A DNA stretch of 9,555 nucleotides, taken from an uncultured Fretibacterium sp. GTDB taxonomy: Bacteria; Synergistota; Synergistia; Synergistales; Aminobacteriaceae. A program made the translations under genes and the position numbers. This document shows, piece by piece, positions 1-6,134 of the stretch; position 1 is the stretch's first letter, and each line of letters begins with the position of its first letter. The notes below the pieces were generated by a model. The model was not told the origin of the DNA. It made no database searches and was given only the letters and a program-made list of their open reading frames with translations. Location of the stretch: the NCBI GenBank assembly GCA_937892105.1, contig CALAUZ010000062.1:1-9555 (forward strand), given 5' to 3'.

Positions 1-66
1 TCCACACATAAGCCGGTGGAGACCGAGTGTAACTATTTCGCCGCGCTGTATAATTTATCACTCTCG

Positions 67-512
67 CTATTCTTCCTCTTTGGACTCTTCAGGTTCTTCT
101 GGTTCAAATGTTGCAACTTCATCAAACATCAGCTTCTGACCGTTACGTATAACCGTATAACATAGACATCATCGTATTTGCCGCCTTTAGTACTGATAAA
201 ACGTTTGACAGCAACATCAACGAACTTAGGTTCTAACTCAACGCCATAACAAATTCGATCGAGATGATCACAGGCAATTAATGTCGATGCACTGCCCAAG
301 AAACCATCTAATACGATTCCGTTTGTCATCGTGGACTGCTTAAGTAGGTATGCGATTAATTGAACTGGCTTACTTGACGGATGACCGAATCCTTCGTCTT
401 TAGAACTTTTCAGACGCGGAAATTCAAAAATAGTTGTTTGTTTCTGATCTCCATACCATCTGTGGCGGCCGTCCTTTTTCCAGCCATATATCAATGGCTC
501 TCCTATTGGCTT
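67..512 (-). pseudogene. phage-type DNA N4/N6-methyltransferase, C-terminal remnant
   Basis: This is the C-terminal half of a DNA adenine/cytosine-N4 methyltransferase of the kind common in prophages. From the truncated end it reads GEPLIYGWKK, a region resembling the usual EPxLYGW, then HPSSKPVQLIAYLL, then VLDGFLGSASTLIAC, which is the SAM-binding FxGxGxT motif with Ala for its second Gly, then GVELEPKFVDVAVKRF. The catalytic DPPY part should lie upstream but is missing: a TAG sits at 516-518 in frame and nothing methylase-like precedes it. The 121-codon open frame stops at 129-131 after VYVIRLYVTVRS. Read in the shifted frame beyond the 8-bp duplication at 146-161, it continues as RNGQKLMFDEVATFEPEEPE with an acidic tail to a TAG at 67-69, which looks like the original ending. 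The gene is therefore broken at both ends. Fold assignment is confident; the target sequence is unknown. Confidence 0.8.
146..161. repeat. 8-bp tandem duplication (CGTATAAC x2) that breaks the methyltransferase tail
   Basis: CGTATAAC occurs twice back to back at 146-153 and 154-161. Removing one copy restores a continuous minus-strand reading VYVIRNGQKLMFDEV through to a stop at 67-69. With both copies the frame ends at 129. This is seen directly; that the duplication is the inactivating mutation is inference. Confidence 0.8.
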
Positions 513-644
513 CCGCTATATTTACTGCTTAAAAAATGTGCTGACTATACAATGTCAGAAGTTTTACTGCTGATGAACTTTGAAACATCATCATCGCCTA
601 TCATCTCAAGGGCGAGTTCAACGCATACAGCGTATACGTCCTGC

Positions 645-692
645 TTGTACAGTTCAGCAGAAGTGAAACAGTATTTTGGCTTGGAAGATTGA
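645..692 (+). pseudogene. C-terminal tail of a RelB-like antitoxin (remnant)
   Basis: In the frame ending with TGA at 690-692 the sequence reads LYSSAEVKQYFGLED. This matches the short Y-S/T-x-E-E-V-x-x-x-(L/F)-G-L-E ending typical of RelB/DUF6290-like antitoxins that directly precede RelE toxins. It overlaps the start of the toxin relic at 676 by 17 bp, the usual arrangement in such pairs. Upstream the same frame does not look like an antitoxin. Another frame (614-628) gives EFNAY, which may correspond to the D-L-x-A-Y region of these antitoxins, but this is weak. The N-terminal DNA-binding part cannot be recognised, so the antitoxin is probably lost or heavily mutated. Confidence 0.45.
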
Positions 693-901
693 GTACACGA
701 AAGCGGCTCGTGATATATCATTGCGCATAACGAAATAAATGGATAAACGAGCTGCAGTGATGCTTCGTGAACACGGAAAAGCTATGGTGATTATTCAGGC
801 TTCTGGCGATACCGTGTTGGACATTACCGAGTGATCTGTTCTCTTCATGATGACATGCTGATTATTGGGGTAATTAGGGTAGACATCGAAGCAATGTCTA
901 A
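676..901 (+). pseudogene. relE: RelE/ParE-family mRNA interferase toxin, multiply broken
   Basis: A RelE-type toxin is spread over three frames. It starts at TTG 676 with (M)AWKIEYTKAA, the usual RelE beginning, then runs SLRITK and hits a TAA at 736-738. The segment between YTKAA and ITK looks roughly ten residues too short. After the stop come MDKRAAVMLREHGKAM, then about a 1-nt loss near 786. The most diagnostic part follows (786-878): GDYSGFWRYRVGHYRVIC, then SLHDDMLIIGVIR, equivalent to the LWRYRVGDYRVIC core of active toxins. A further shift near 878 restores GRHRSNV, the GHRxxVY ending. Intact homologues cleave mRNA on the ribosome; this copy cannot produce a full protein. The antitoxin tail overlaps its start. 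Family assignment is strong because successive segments fall in the correct order and spacing. Confidence 0.82.
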
Positions 902-934
902 AAGCGATGAATGATACCGTAGAAAGAAACATAG

Positions 935-962
935 AAAAATAAAATCAGCTCTTTATGCTGAA
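935..962 (-). terminator. weak intrinsic terminator of the minus-strand lpx operon
   Basis: On the minus strand, about 70 nt after the lpxK stop codon, TCAGC and GCTGA form a 5-bp stem around a 7-nt loop (946-962). This is followed by TTTTATTTTT. The stem is short and has only moderate GC, so termination may be leaky. No U-run follows on the plus strand, so it fits only the lpx operon. Confidence 0.45.
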
Positions 963-1032
963 TGATTGTTATAGTTGTTACAGTTACTTTGTTGGTTTTA
1001 TGCGGTGGCTCTATACCATTTTTTTATCACCT

Positions 1033-3252
1033 TTAACTATGACATACTGCCTCCCTCAGCCTTACATAAACACTCTCCTTAATATTCCAGCCCAAAACTT
1101 CCAGCGTATACCTCACAACATCATCTAGCGCACCAGCCTCACCCATTCTCTCACGTCCTGCATTGCTCATGAATTCATACAATCCATCGTCCTCAAGCAC
1201 ACGCAAAGCACATTCCGCCATAGCTGTTGCACTCCCTGATGTCAGAATTTCTGCGTCCCCAAGCAATTTCTTCTGTACACGCTTCCCCTTGTTGTCCGGC
1301 GCAATCACTGGGATACCCAAGCCAGCACATAACTGGTTCGCAGTCCCTCCCATTCCAAGAAGTATGCACGTTCCGTCTGACGCTCCGGCAATGTCTTTGT
1401 TCGTCAGCTCTATTACAATTCCGTTTTTCAACAGCGTATCCCCTTCATGCTTCCAGCCTTCAGCAGCACATGACGTGAAGAATGGCTCTAATTCCAGCGT
1501 AGGGGCTAACACCATTCGGAACTCTTTATGCTCCCTCAAACTCATAATCTCTGCTGCTCCTAGAAGTGTTTTAACGTCTTTACATGCACTCCTTCGGCTT
1601 CCAGGTAAAAGAAGAATTACGTTTCCACGCGAAATTCTCACATTCCCAACCAAATCCATGATTGGGCTTCCTGAATACACAGCCCGCGAACCTATCTGCC
1701 TGGCCGTAAGTTCGTCCCTCGTCCACGTATTCAGCGTTAAAGCACGGATTATCGCCCTCTCTGTCCTCCAATGTCCCGAAATGTATACCGTCTTTGCCGT
1801 TGCACAGAACAATGGACGTTTTCCAGAACCTGTCAGAGTATGAAGAAGAAGATACACATCTCCAACACAAATGGGAGTGAGAATGTTCCCGGCAATTTTC
1901 CTCCAATCCCTAAGCTGAGCCCGCACATGACGAAGAAGTCCCGCCCTCATGTCTCCCCATAAATCTCTCAGTGAATACTTAAGCACCCCGCCTGAAGGCG
2001 TTACCGACAGCGCGGACTTTACTGGGAAACAGGCTCTAGTATACGCTTCCCCTCTGCCTACCAATGGGAACGCTGATATTTCCGCATTAGGGTATTCACG
2101 GCGCAGTTTCTCCGCAAGAACCGTGCCTATTGCGTCCTCACCGTAACCGTTCGAGGCAACAATAATTCTCGGTTTCAGCGTCTCCGTTAATGCAGCGTAA
2201 AATCTGTCCGGCTCATTCACACATGCCCTCACTCTCGGCACTATTAACGGCATATCATAAGGCCATGTACACACTTCCGGAAGGTTGTAGAGGTCTTTCT
2301 CTGTGCATAATAATGCTTCTGCTCCAGATGCTTCCGCTGAACTGCGCAGGCTCTCAGTGTCAGAATTCGTATATCTGTGATGATCGGTGAACATTCTGTA
2401 GCCGGTAATCTCAAATCCCCATGACATTGCAGAACACCGGAAACTCTCTGGGCTTCCTATCGCCGAAAATGCATATACTTTCATTCCAGCATGAGGAGTT
2501 ATATTCGTGCCAAACTTCAGCCATTCCGTCAGCTTCAGGCATGATGTGAATATCTTTCCGCCGACGTAATATTTCTCCACTATGCCATAAATCTCCCTCA
2601 GTTTTGAAGGGCTTACCATGTCGGATTTCGTGATTATAACTATGTCAGCACGCTTTAGGGCAGCCGGCTTCTCTCTCAGTATTCCGTCAGGTATTAACCC
2701 TCCGTTTCCCCAGGGGCATAACGCGTCTATCAGTACAATATCGCAATCCCTGTTCATGGCCTTGTGCTGGAAAGCGTCATCAGCTATCACAAGTTCAATA
2801 CCTAGTTCACGCAAAGCCCTTACGCCGTCAATTCTCCTTCTGGCTACAGCAACAGGAACATCTGGCATTCCGCATGACAGCATTAAAGGTTCATCACCCG
2901 TTATTTCACGGCTATAGTTGCCGCCCTGAATGATGATTACGTTCTGGCTCTTTCCAGAATATCCCCGCGTTACTATTCCGGCCTTTATTCCCTTCGAGAC
3001 TGCCCATTCCGCTAACATGTTCACAAAAGGTGTCTTGTTTGTGCCGCCATATGAGAGATTTCCTGCGCTTATAACCGGCAGTGGCGGTTCTTCCGTATTC
3101 AATATGCCGCGTGTTCTGAGTAAATCCGTTACCTTCACCGCAAAACCAATTATCCATGAGACAGGGCTTAATATCATTCTCATATACGGGTTCACAGCTT
3201 CACCGCGTACATGCCTCATGTATGCTTCACTGCATGTTGTAGAGTTCAGCAT
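1033..3252 (-). CDS. lpxK: LpxK lipid A 4'-kinase fused to a C-terminal LpxB-like glycosyltransferase domain
   Basis: The protein has 739 residues, about twice the usual 320-350 of LpxK. Residues 1-350 are tetraacyldisaccharide 4'-kinase, which phosphorylates lipid A disaccharide at the inner face of the cytoplasmic membrane. They include a hydrophobic N-terminal stretch (26-45), a P-loop at 64-74 (GNLSYGGTNKT), TRGYSGK (95-101), GDEPLML (119-125), a DDAFQH motif (158-163, usually DDGFQH), and LIPDGILREKPAALKRAD (186-203). Residues 361-739 resemble LpxB-related GT-B proteins: SNGYGEDAIG (367-376), SGSPIMD (527-533), LLPGSRRS (548-555) and GMGGTANQLCAGLGIPVI (633-650). ATG 3252 is preferred because AAAGGAGG lies 5 nt upstream; it overlaps the exporter gene by 26 bp. 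The P-loop has Asn where Gly normally precedes the Lys. The kinase call is strong; the C-terminal acceptor is unknown. Confidence 0.9.
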   Translation of the reverse strand: MLNSTTCSEAYMRHVRGEAVNPYMRMILSPVSWIIGFAVKVTDLLRTRGILNTEEPPLPVISAGNLSYGGTNKTPFVNMLAEWAVSKGIKAGIVTRGYSGKSQNVIIIQGGNYSREITGDEPLMLSCGMPDVPVAVARRRIDGVRALRELGIELVIADDAFQHKAMNRDCDIVLIDALCPWGNGGLIPDGILREKPAALKRADIVIITKSDMVSPSKLREIYGIVEKYYVGGKIFTSCLKLTEWLKFGTNITPHAGMKVYAFSAIGSPESFRCSAMSWGFEITGYRMFTDHHRYTNSDTESLRSSAEASGAEALLCTEKDLYNLPEVCTWPYDMPLIVPRVRACVNEPDRFYAALTETLKPRIIVASNGYGEDAIGTVLAEKLRREYPNAEISAFPLVGRGEAYTRACFPVKSALSVTPSGGVLKYSLRDLWGDMRAGLLRHVRAQLRDWRKIAGNILTPICVGDVYLLLHTLTGSGKRPLFCATAKTVYISGHWRTERAIIRALTLNTWTRDELTARQIGSRAVYSGSPIMDLVGNVRISRGNVILLLPGSRRSACKDVKTLLGAAEIMSLREHKEFRMVLAPTLELEPFFTSCAAEGWKHEGDTLLKNGIVIELTNKDIAGASDGTCILLGMGGTANQLCAGLGIPVIAPDNKGKRVQKKLLGDAEILTSGSATAMAECALRVLEDDGLYEFMSNAGRERMGEAGALDDVVRYTLEVLGWNIKESVYVRLREAVCHS

Positions 3253-4945
3253 AAAGACCTCCTTTGCTCATAAGCTCGTCATGTGTACCGTACTGCACAA
3301 TTCTCCCGTCATTGATGACGTATATCCTGTCCGCATTACGTATTGTGCTAAGTCTGTGGGCAATGATGAATGAAGTCCTGCCCTTCATGGCCTGGTTCAA
3401 AGCCTTCTGTACGGCACGTTCCGACGCTGTATCGAGCGAGCTTGTTGCTTCGTCAAGTATCAGTATCTTTGGGTCTCGTATCACTGCTCTGGCTATGGCT
3501 ATCCTCTGTCTCTGTCCTCCCGATAAAGTTACGCCGCGTTCGCCAACTAGAGAATTGTAACCGTCTGGAAGGCTCTCGATGAACTCCTTGATGTCCGCAA
3601 TTTTTGCAGCAGCCTCAACATCTGCCATGCTGAAATCATGAAGTCCATACGCTATGTTGAAGGCCATATTTCCGCGCATGAGTATGCATTCTTGGGGAAC
3701 AATACCGATTTGTCGGCGCAAATCCTTTAGCCCGAATGTACGAATATCCCTGCCGTCTATGAGAATACGTCCGTGTGAAGGGTCATAAAATCTCGGTATA
3801 AGGTCTGCGATTGTTGATTTCCCCGCACCTGTAGGGCCGACAAACGCTGCCTTCTCGCCTGCCTTAACGTCGATGTCTATGTCATGAAGTATCTCCTGTC
3901 CCCCATCATAATGGAAGAATACATGCTCAAATTTAACGTTTCCGGAAATCTTCACGTGTTCAATGGATAAATCCCCTGCGTCTTCTGCCGGAACATTCAG
4001 CATACCGCATATTCTCTCAGCACTGGCTATTCCAGTCTGCAACGTACTCATCTGGTTCATTATGCTCCTTATGGGCTGCACCATGAAGGCGATATACCCG
4101 GTGAAAGAGATTAACTCTCCTGGAGTAAGCGTGCCATTTATTACGCTCCTTCCGCCGAACCAGAACACTACCGCAAGTGCAGCTATCAGGAACTCCTCAA
4201 TCACTCCTGCGAGAAAACCCTGTACCGATACCGCCTGCAACAACGCCCGGTAATTCCCCATGCTTGCGGCCTTGAAGCGGTCAAGTTCCTCATCTTCCGT
4301 CGCAAACGAACGCACTACCCTTATCGCCGAAAATGCTTCCTGAGCCGTAGCGGTTATGTCAGCGAGATGTTCCTGAACGTTATGGCCTGCCCTTCGCAAT
4401 CTGTCCCCTGCAAACGCTAAGAGCATTCCCACGAATGGAAGCACAAGTATGATAAGACATGTTAATTTCCAGTTGATGTAGAGGATAAATGCGAACATTC
4501 CCAGAAACGTTATGATGTTGAACATCAAATCTATTGCAGTGCTGGTTACTATGCTTTGCAGTGTCGCGGCATCACCTGTAATCCTGCTCATAAGTTCGCC
4601 CGTTCGTGAAGCATAGATTGTGCCCAAGCTCATTCTCTGCATGTGGTCATACAGTGCTATGCGTATATCCATGACAACACCCTGTCCGGCCTCGTTCATG
4701 AAGCAACGCTGGAAGTATGTTGTTACCGCCTTCAATCCGAAGATTATCACTATCAGGACGCATACTATGTTAAGCATTAATGTGTTGCGGGATATGAGTA
4801 TGTCGTCAACAATGGACTTGAACAGGTAAGGCGGAATTATATTCAGGCCCGATGACGCAAGCATGAAGAATACAGCCAGAAGTATCTTGAACCTGTACTG
4901 CTTAGTGTATGAGTATAGAAACTTCAGTGAAGGTGAAACCGTCAT
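3227..4945 (-). CDS. msbA: MsbA-type lipid A ABC exporter (half-transporter)
   Basis: This is a full-length 572-residue ABC half-exporter with a six-helix membrane domain (about 20-300) followed by a nucleotide-binding domain. The ATPase motifs are all canonical: Walker A GPTGAGKS (370-377), Q-loop Q418, signature LSGGQ (474-478), Walker B ILILDEA with catalytic Glu 499, and H-loop His 530. A homodimer should therefore be active. Its place between an LpxB-like glycosyltransferase and lpxK points to flipping of lipid A or a related glycolipid across the inner membrane, the MsbA role, although drug-exporting relatives look much the same. The ATG lies 4 nt after GGGGAGG (4950-4956) and overlaps the upstream gene's TGA as ATGA, indicating coupled translation. 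The fold is certain; the substrate is inferred from neighbours. Confidence 0.88.
   Translation of the reverse strand: MTVSPSLKFLYSYTKQYRFKILLAVFFMLASSGLNIIPPYLFKSIVDDILISRNTLMLNIVCVLIVIIFGLKAVTTYFQRCFMNEAGQGVVMDIRIALYDHMQRMSLGTIYASRTGELMSRITGDAATLQSIVTSTAIDLMFNIITFLGMFAFILYINWKLTCLIILVLPFVGMLLAFAGDRLRRAGHNVQEHLADITATAQEAFSAIRVVRSFATEDEELDRFKAASMGNYRALLQAVSVQGFLAGVIEEFLIAALAVVFWFGGRSVINGTLTPGELISFTGYIAFMVQPIRSIMNQMSTLQTGIASAERICGMLNVPAEDAGDLSIEHVKISGNVKFEHVFFHYDGGQEILHDIDIDVKAGEKAAFVGPTGAGKSTIADLIPRFYDPSHGRILIDGRDIRTFGLKDLRRQIGIVPQECILMRGNMAFNIAYGLHDFSMADVEAAAKIADIKEFIESLPDGYNSLVGERGVTLSGGQRQRIAIARAVIRDPKILILDEATSSLDTASERAVQKALNQAMKGRTSFIIAHRLSTIRNADRIYVINDGRIVQYGTHDELMSKGGLYAELYNMQ
3258..3265 (-). 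promoter_or_regulatory. strong Shine-Dalgarno of lpxK inside the end of the exporter gene
   Basis: AAAGGAGG on the minus strand lies 5 nt before ATG 3252 and within the last coding codons of the upstream ABC exporter gene. It decides the start in favour of 3252 over the next in-frame ATG (3219), which has no good site. Translational coupling is the likely consequence. Confidence 0.8.
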
Positions 4946-6048
4946 AATGCCTCCCCATGCAATGAAGCTATATCGCAGAGCTTTGACGCTGCCCCAGAAG
5001 GACTCGACATGCTGAGGAGTTGTGAGCTTTTTTCGCGGAGTTTTTCGCGGTCAGAGAGTTCCGACGCTATTTTCGCTGCAATGATTTCCGGCGTAATATC
5101 ACCATACATTTCCGAGAGCAATTCATTCTTGAACGTCCTGTTCGGCAGCGATATATAACCTCCCCAACTGTCTATGACCTTGAGGAGAGCGTTACGCTTA
5201 ATTTTAGGGCCAAGCAGCGGCAGCGATGCAGCAATTCCCGCTATTCCTGAGACTGGAATATACTTCAGGAATTTCTCAGGAGCAACGACAAGTCCCGGCA
5301 ATCCGCAATACATAAGCTCAAAGTTATTAGTTCCCGGCTGTGAAAGGGCATAATCCGCACCCTTCATAGCAACACCTGCCGCGCACCTAACGGGGTTCAG
5401 GCCGGATTTTCTCCAATGCGATAATTCGGCCTCCGGCATGAACTGCGAGAACAATGTACGTACCCTTATGTTTGGTATTTTTGCCTTGAGACATTCCTGA
5501 ATTTCGCAGAGCCACTCCATTGCCGCAAGCCTTATAGCAGGCCGGCTTCCAGGAAGGAACAATACTCTCGGTGAACCATCTTCTTTCGGCCAATCCCAAG
5601 AGTTTCCGGCTGATGGAACAGTATCAATGTCTATTGCGTCTTTCACGAGGTCTCCTATGGGTATCACTGACGGGATTGTTACCTGTTGCGGGTATGCTGT
5701 GAGGAGTTTAACGCCTGGAATATTCTTCCTGTGCCTGTAACTGTAGACTGTCAGAGGAACTCCAGAAGATTTCGCCATTCTCAGGCCAAACGCAATATCT
5801 CCGCCCATCTGTATGATACAGTCAGTATTCTCGTTTGTTATCTCGCGCCATATCACTGAAGCTGACGAAGGGCCTTCCAGCTTATCAACTCCCAATAGTG
5901 AAGCAGCCTCCCTTTCATGTCCTGAAGAAAACTGGCATGGAAGAAGCCACATTGATATAGAGTGCCCGCGTTTTCTGAGTTCGGACGCTACAGGGCGAAC
6001 CCAGCCCCATAATTCGCCTGGCCCGTTGGTGAGAATAGTTACGCGCAA
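4942..6048 (-). CDS. LpxB-like (GT19-related) GT-B glycosyltransferase
   Basis: The protein has about 368 residues and no signal peptide, so it acts in the cytoplasm or at the inner membrane face. It resembles lipid-A-disaccharide synthase, which joins UDP-2,3-diacylglucosamine to lipid X. Numbering from GTG 6057, visible motifs are TNGPGELWGW (10-19), where LpxB has GExSGD, MGGDIAFGLRMA (84-95), FLPGSRPAIR (167-176), and a nucleotide-sugar site LSQPGTNNFELMYCGLPGLVV (238-258) equivalent to the SGTATLE region of LpxB. The standard N-terminal motif is absent, so this is a relative rather than a textbook LpxB. Start: GGAGG (6058-6062) touches GTG 6057 with no spacer but lies 9 nt before TTG 6048, so TTG is preferred; the GTG would add three residues. 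It is first in the lpx operon and overlaps the exporter gene by 4 bp. Confidence 0.8.
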   Translation of the reverse strand: MRVTILTNGPGELWGWVRPVASELRKRGHSISMWLLPCQFSSGHEREAASLLGVDKLEGPSSASVIWREITNENTDCIIQMGGDIAFGLRMAKSSGVPLTVYSYRHRKNIPGVKLLTAYPQQVTIPSVIPIGDLVKDAIDIDTVPSAGNSWDWPKEDGSPRVLFLPGSRPAIRLAAMEWLCEIQECLKAKIPNIRVRTLFSQFMPEAELSHWRKSGLNPVRCAAGVAMKGADYALSQPGTNNFELMYCGLPGLVVAPEKFLKYIPVSGIAGIAASLPLLGPKIKRNALLKVIDSWGGYISLPNRTFKNELLSEMYGDITPEIIAAKIASELSDREKLREKSSQLLSMSSPSGAASKLCDIASLHGEAL

Positions 6049-6068
6049 TATATTCACCCTCCGTAAAA

Positions 6069-6097
6069 TTAAGATGTGCTGAAAAATTTATTATAAT
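6069..6097 (+). promoter_or_regulatory. sigma70-like promoter of the ABC/coiled-coil operon
   Basis: TTAAGA (6069-6074, 4 of 6 matches) and a perfect TATAAT (6092-6097) are separated by 17 bp on the plus strand. The predicted start is near 6104, about 30 nt before the GTG at 6135. It shares the symmetric TATTATAATA (6089-6098) with the opposing promoter. Confidence 0.6.
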
Positions 6098-6119
6098 ACG
6101 CTCAATACTCATATGTTCA
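6090..6119 (-). promoter_or_regulatory. sigma70-like promoter of the lpx operon
   Basis: On the minus strand TGAACA (6114-6119, 4 of 6 matches to TTGACA) is followed after an 18-bp spacer by a perfect TATAAT (6090-6095). The predicted transcription start is near 6083. That leaves a leader of about 35 nt before the TTG start. The -10 box overlaps that of the divergent promoter. Confidence 0.6.
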
Positions 6120-6134
6120 TAATGGAGAGAAAAA

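Noticed and set aside
18..28. GGAGACCGAGT occurs here and again at 7865-7875.
   Set aside because: An 11-mer shared once in 9.5 kb is expected by chance several times over, and the contexts are unrelated.
1..61. Minus-strand open frame from GTG at 61 running off the window edge (MINYTARRNSYTR...).
   Set aside because: Only 20 codons are visible, the upstream GCGAG is a poor ribosome site, and I recognise nothing. Another frame here (DKLYSAAK, stop, LHSVSTGLCV) looks equally protein-like, so neither can be called.
381..692. 103-codon plus-strand open frame.
   Set aside because: Its first part is antisense to the methyltransferase remnant and is low-complexity in appearance. Only its last 15 codons look real, as the antitoxin tail, and these are annotated separately.
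548..783. Minus-strand open frame of about 78 codons containing SAELYKQDVYAVCVELALEMIGDDDV.
   Set aside because: It looks protein-like in its second half, but the first half is antisense to the clearly recognisable RelE relic. No start signal was found and I recognise no family. It cannot be wholly excluded.
739..833. Small plus-strand ORF of 31 codons beginning MDKRAAVMLREHGKAM.
   Set aside because: It is the middle piece of the broken RelE toxin read past a frameshift, not an independent small gene.
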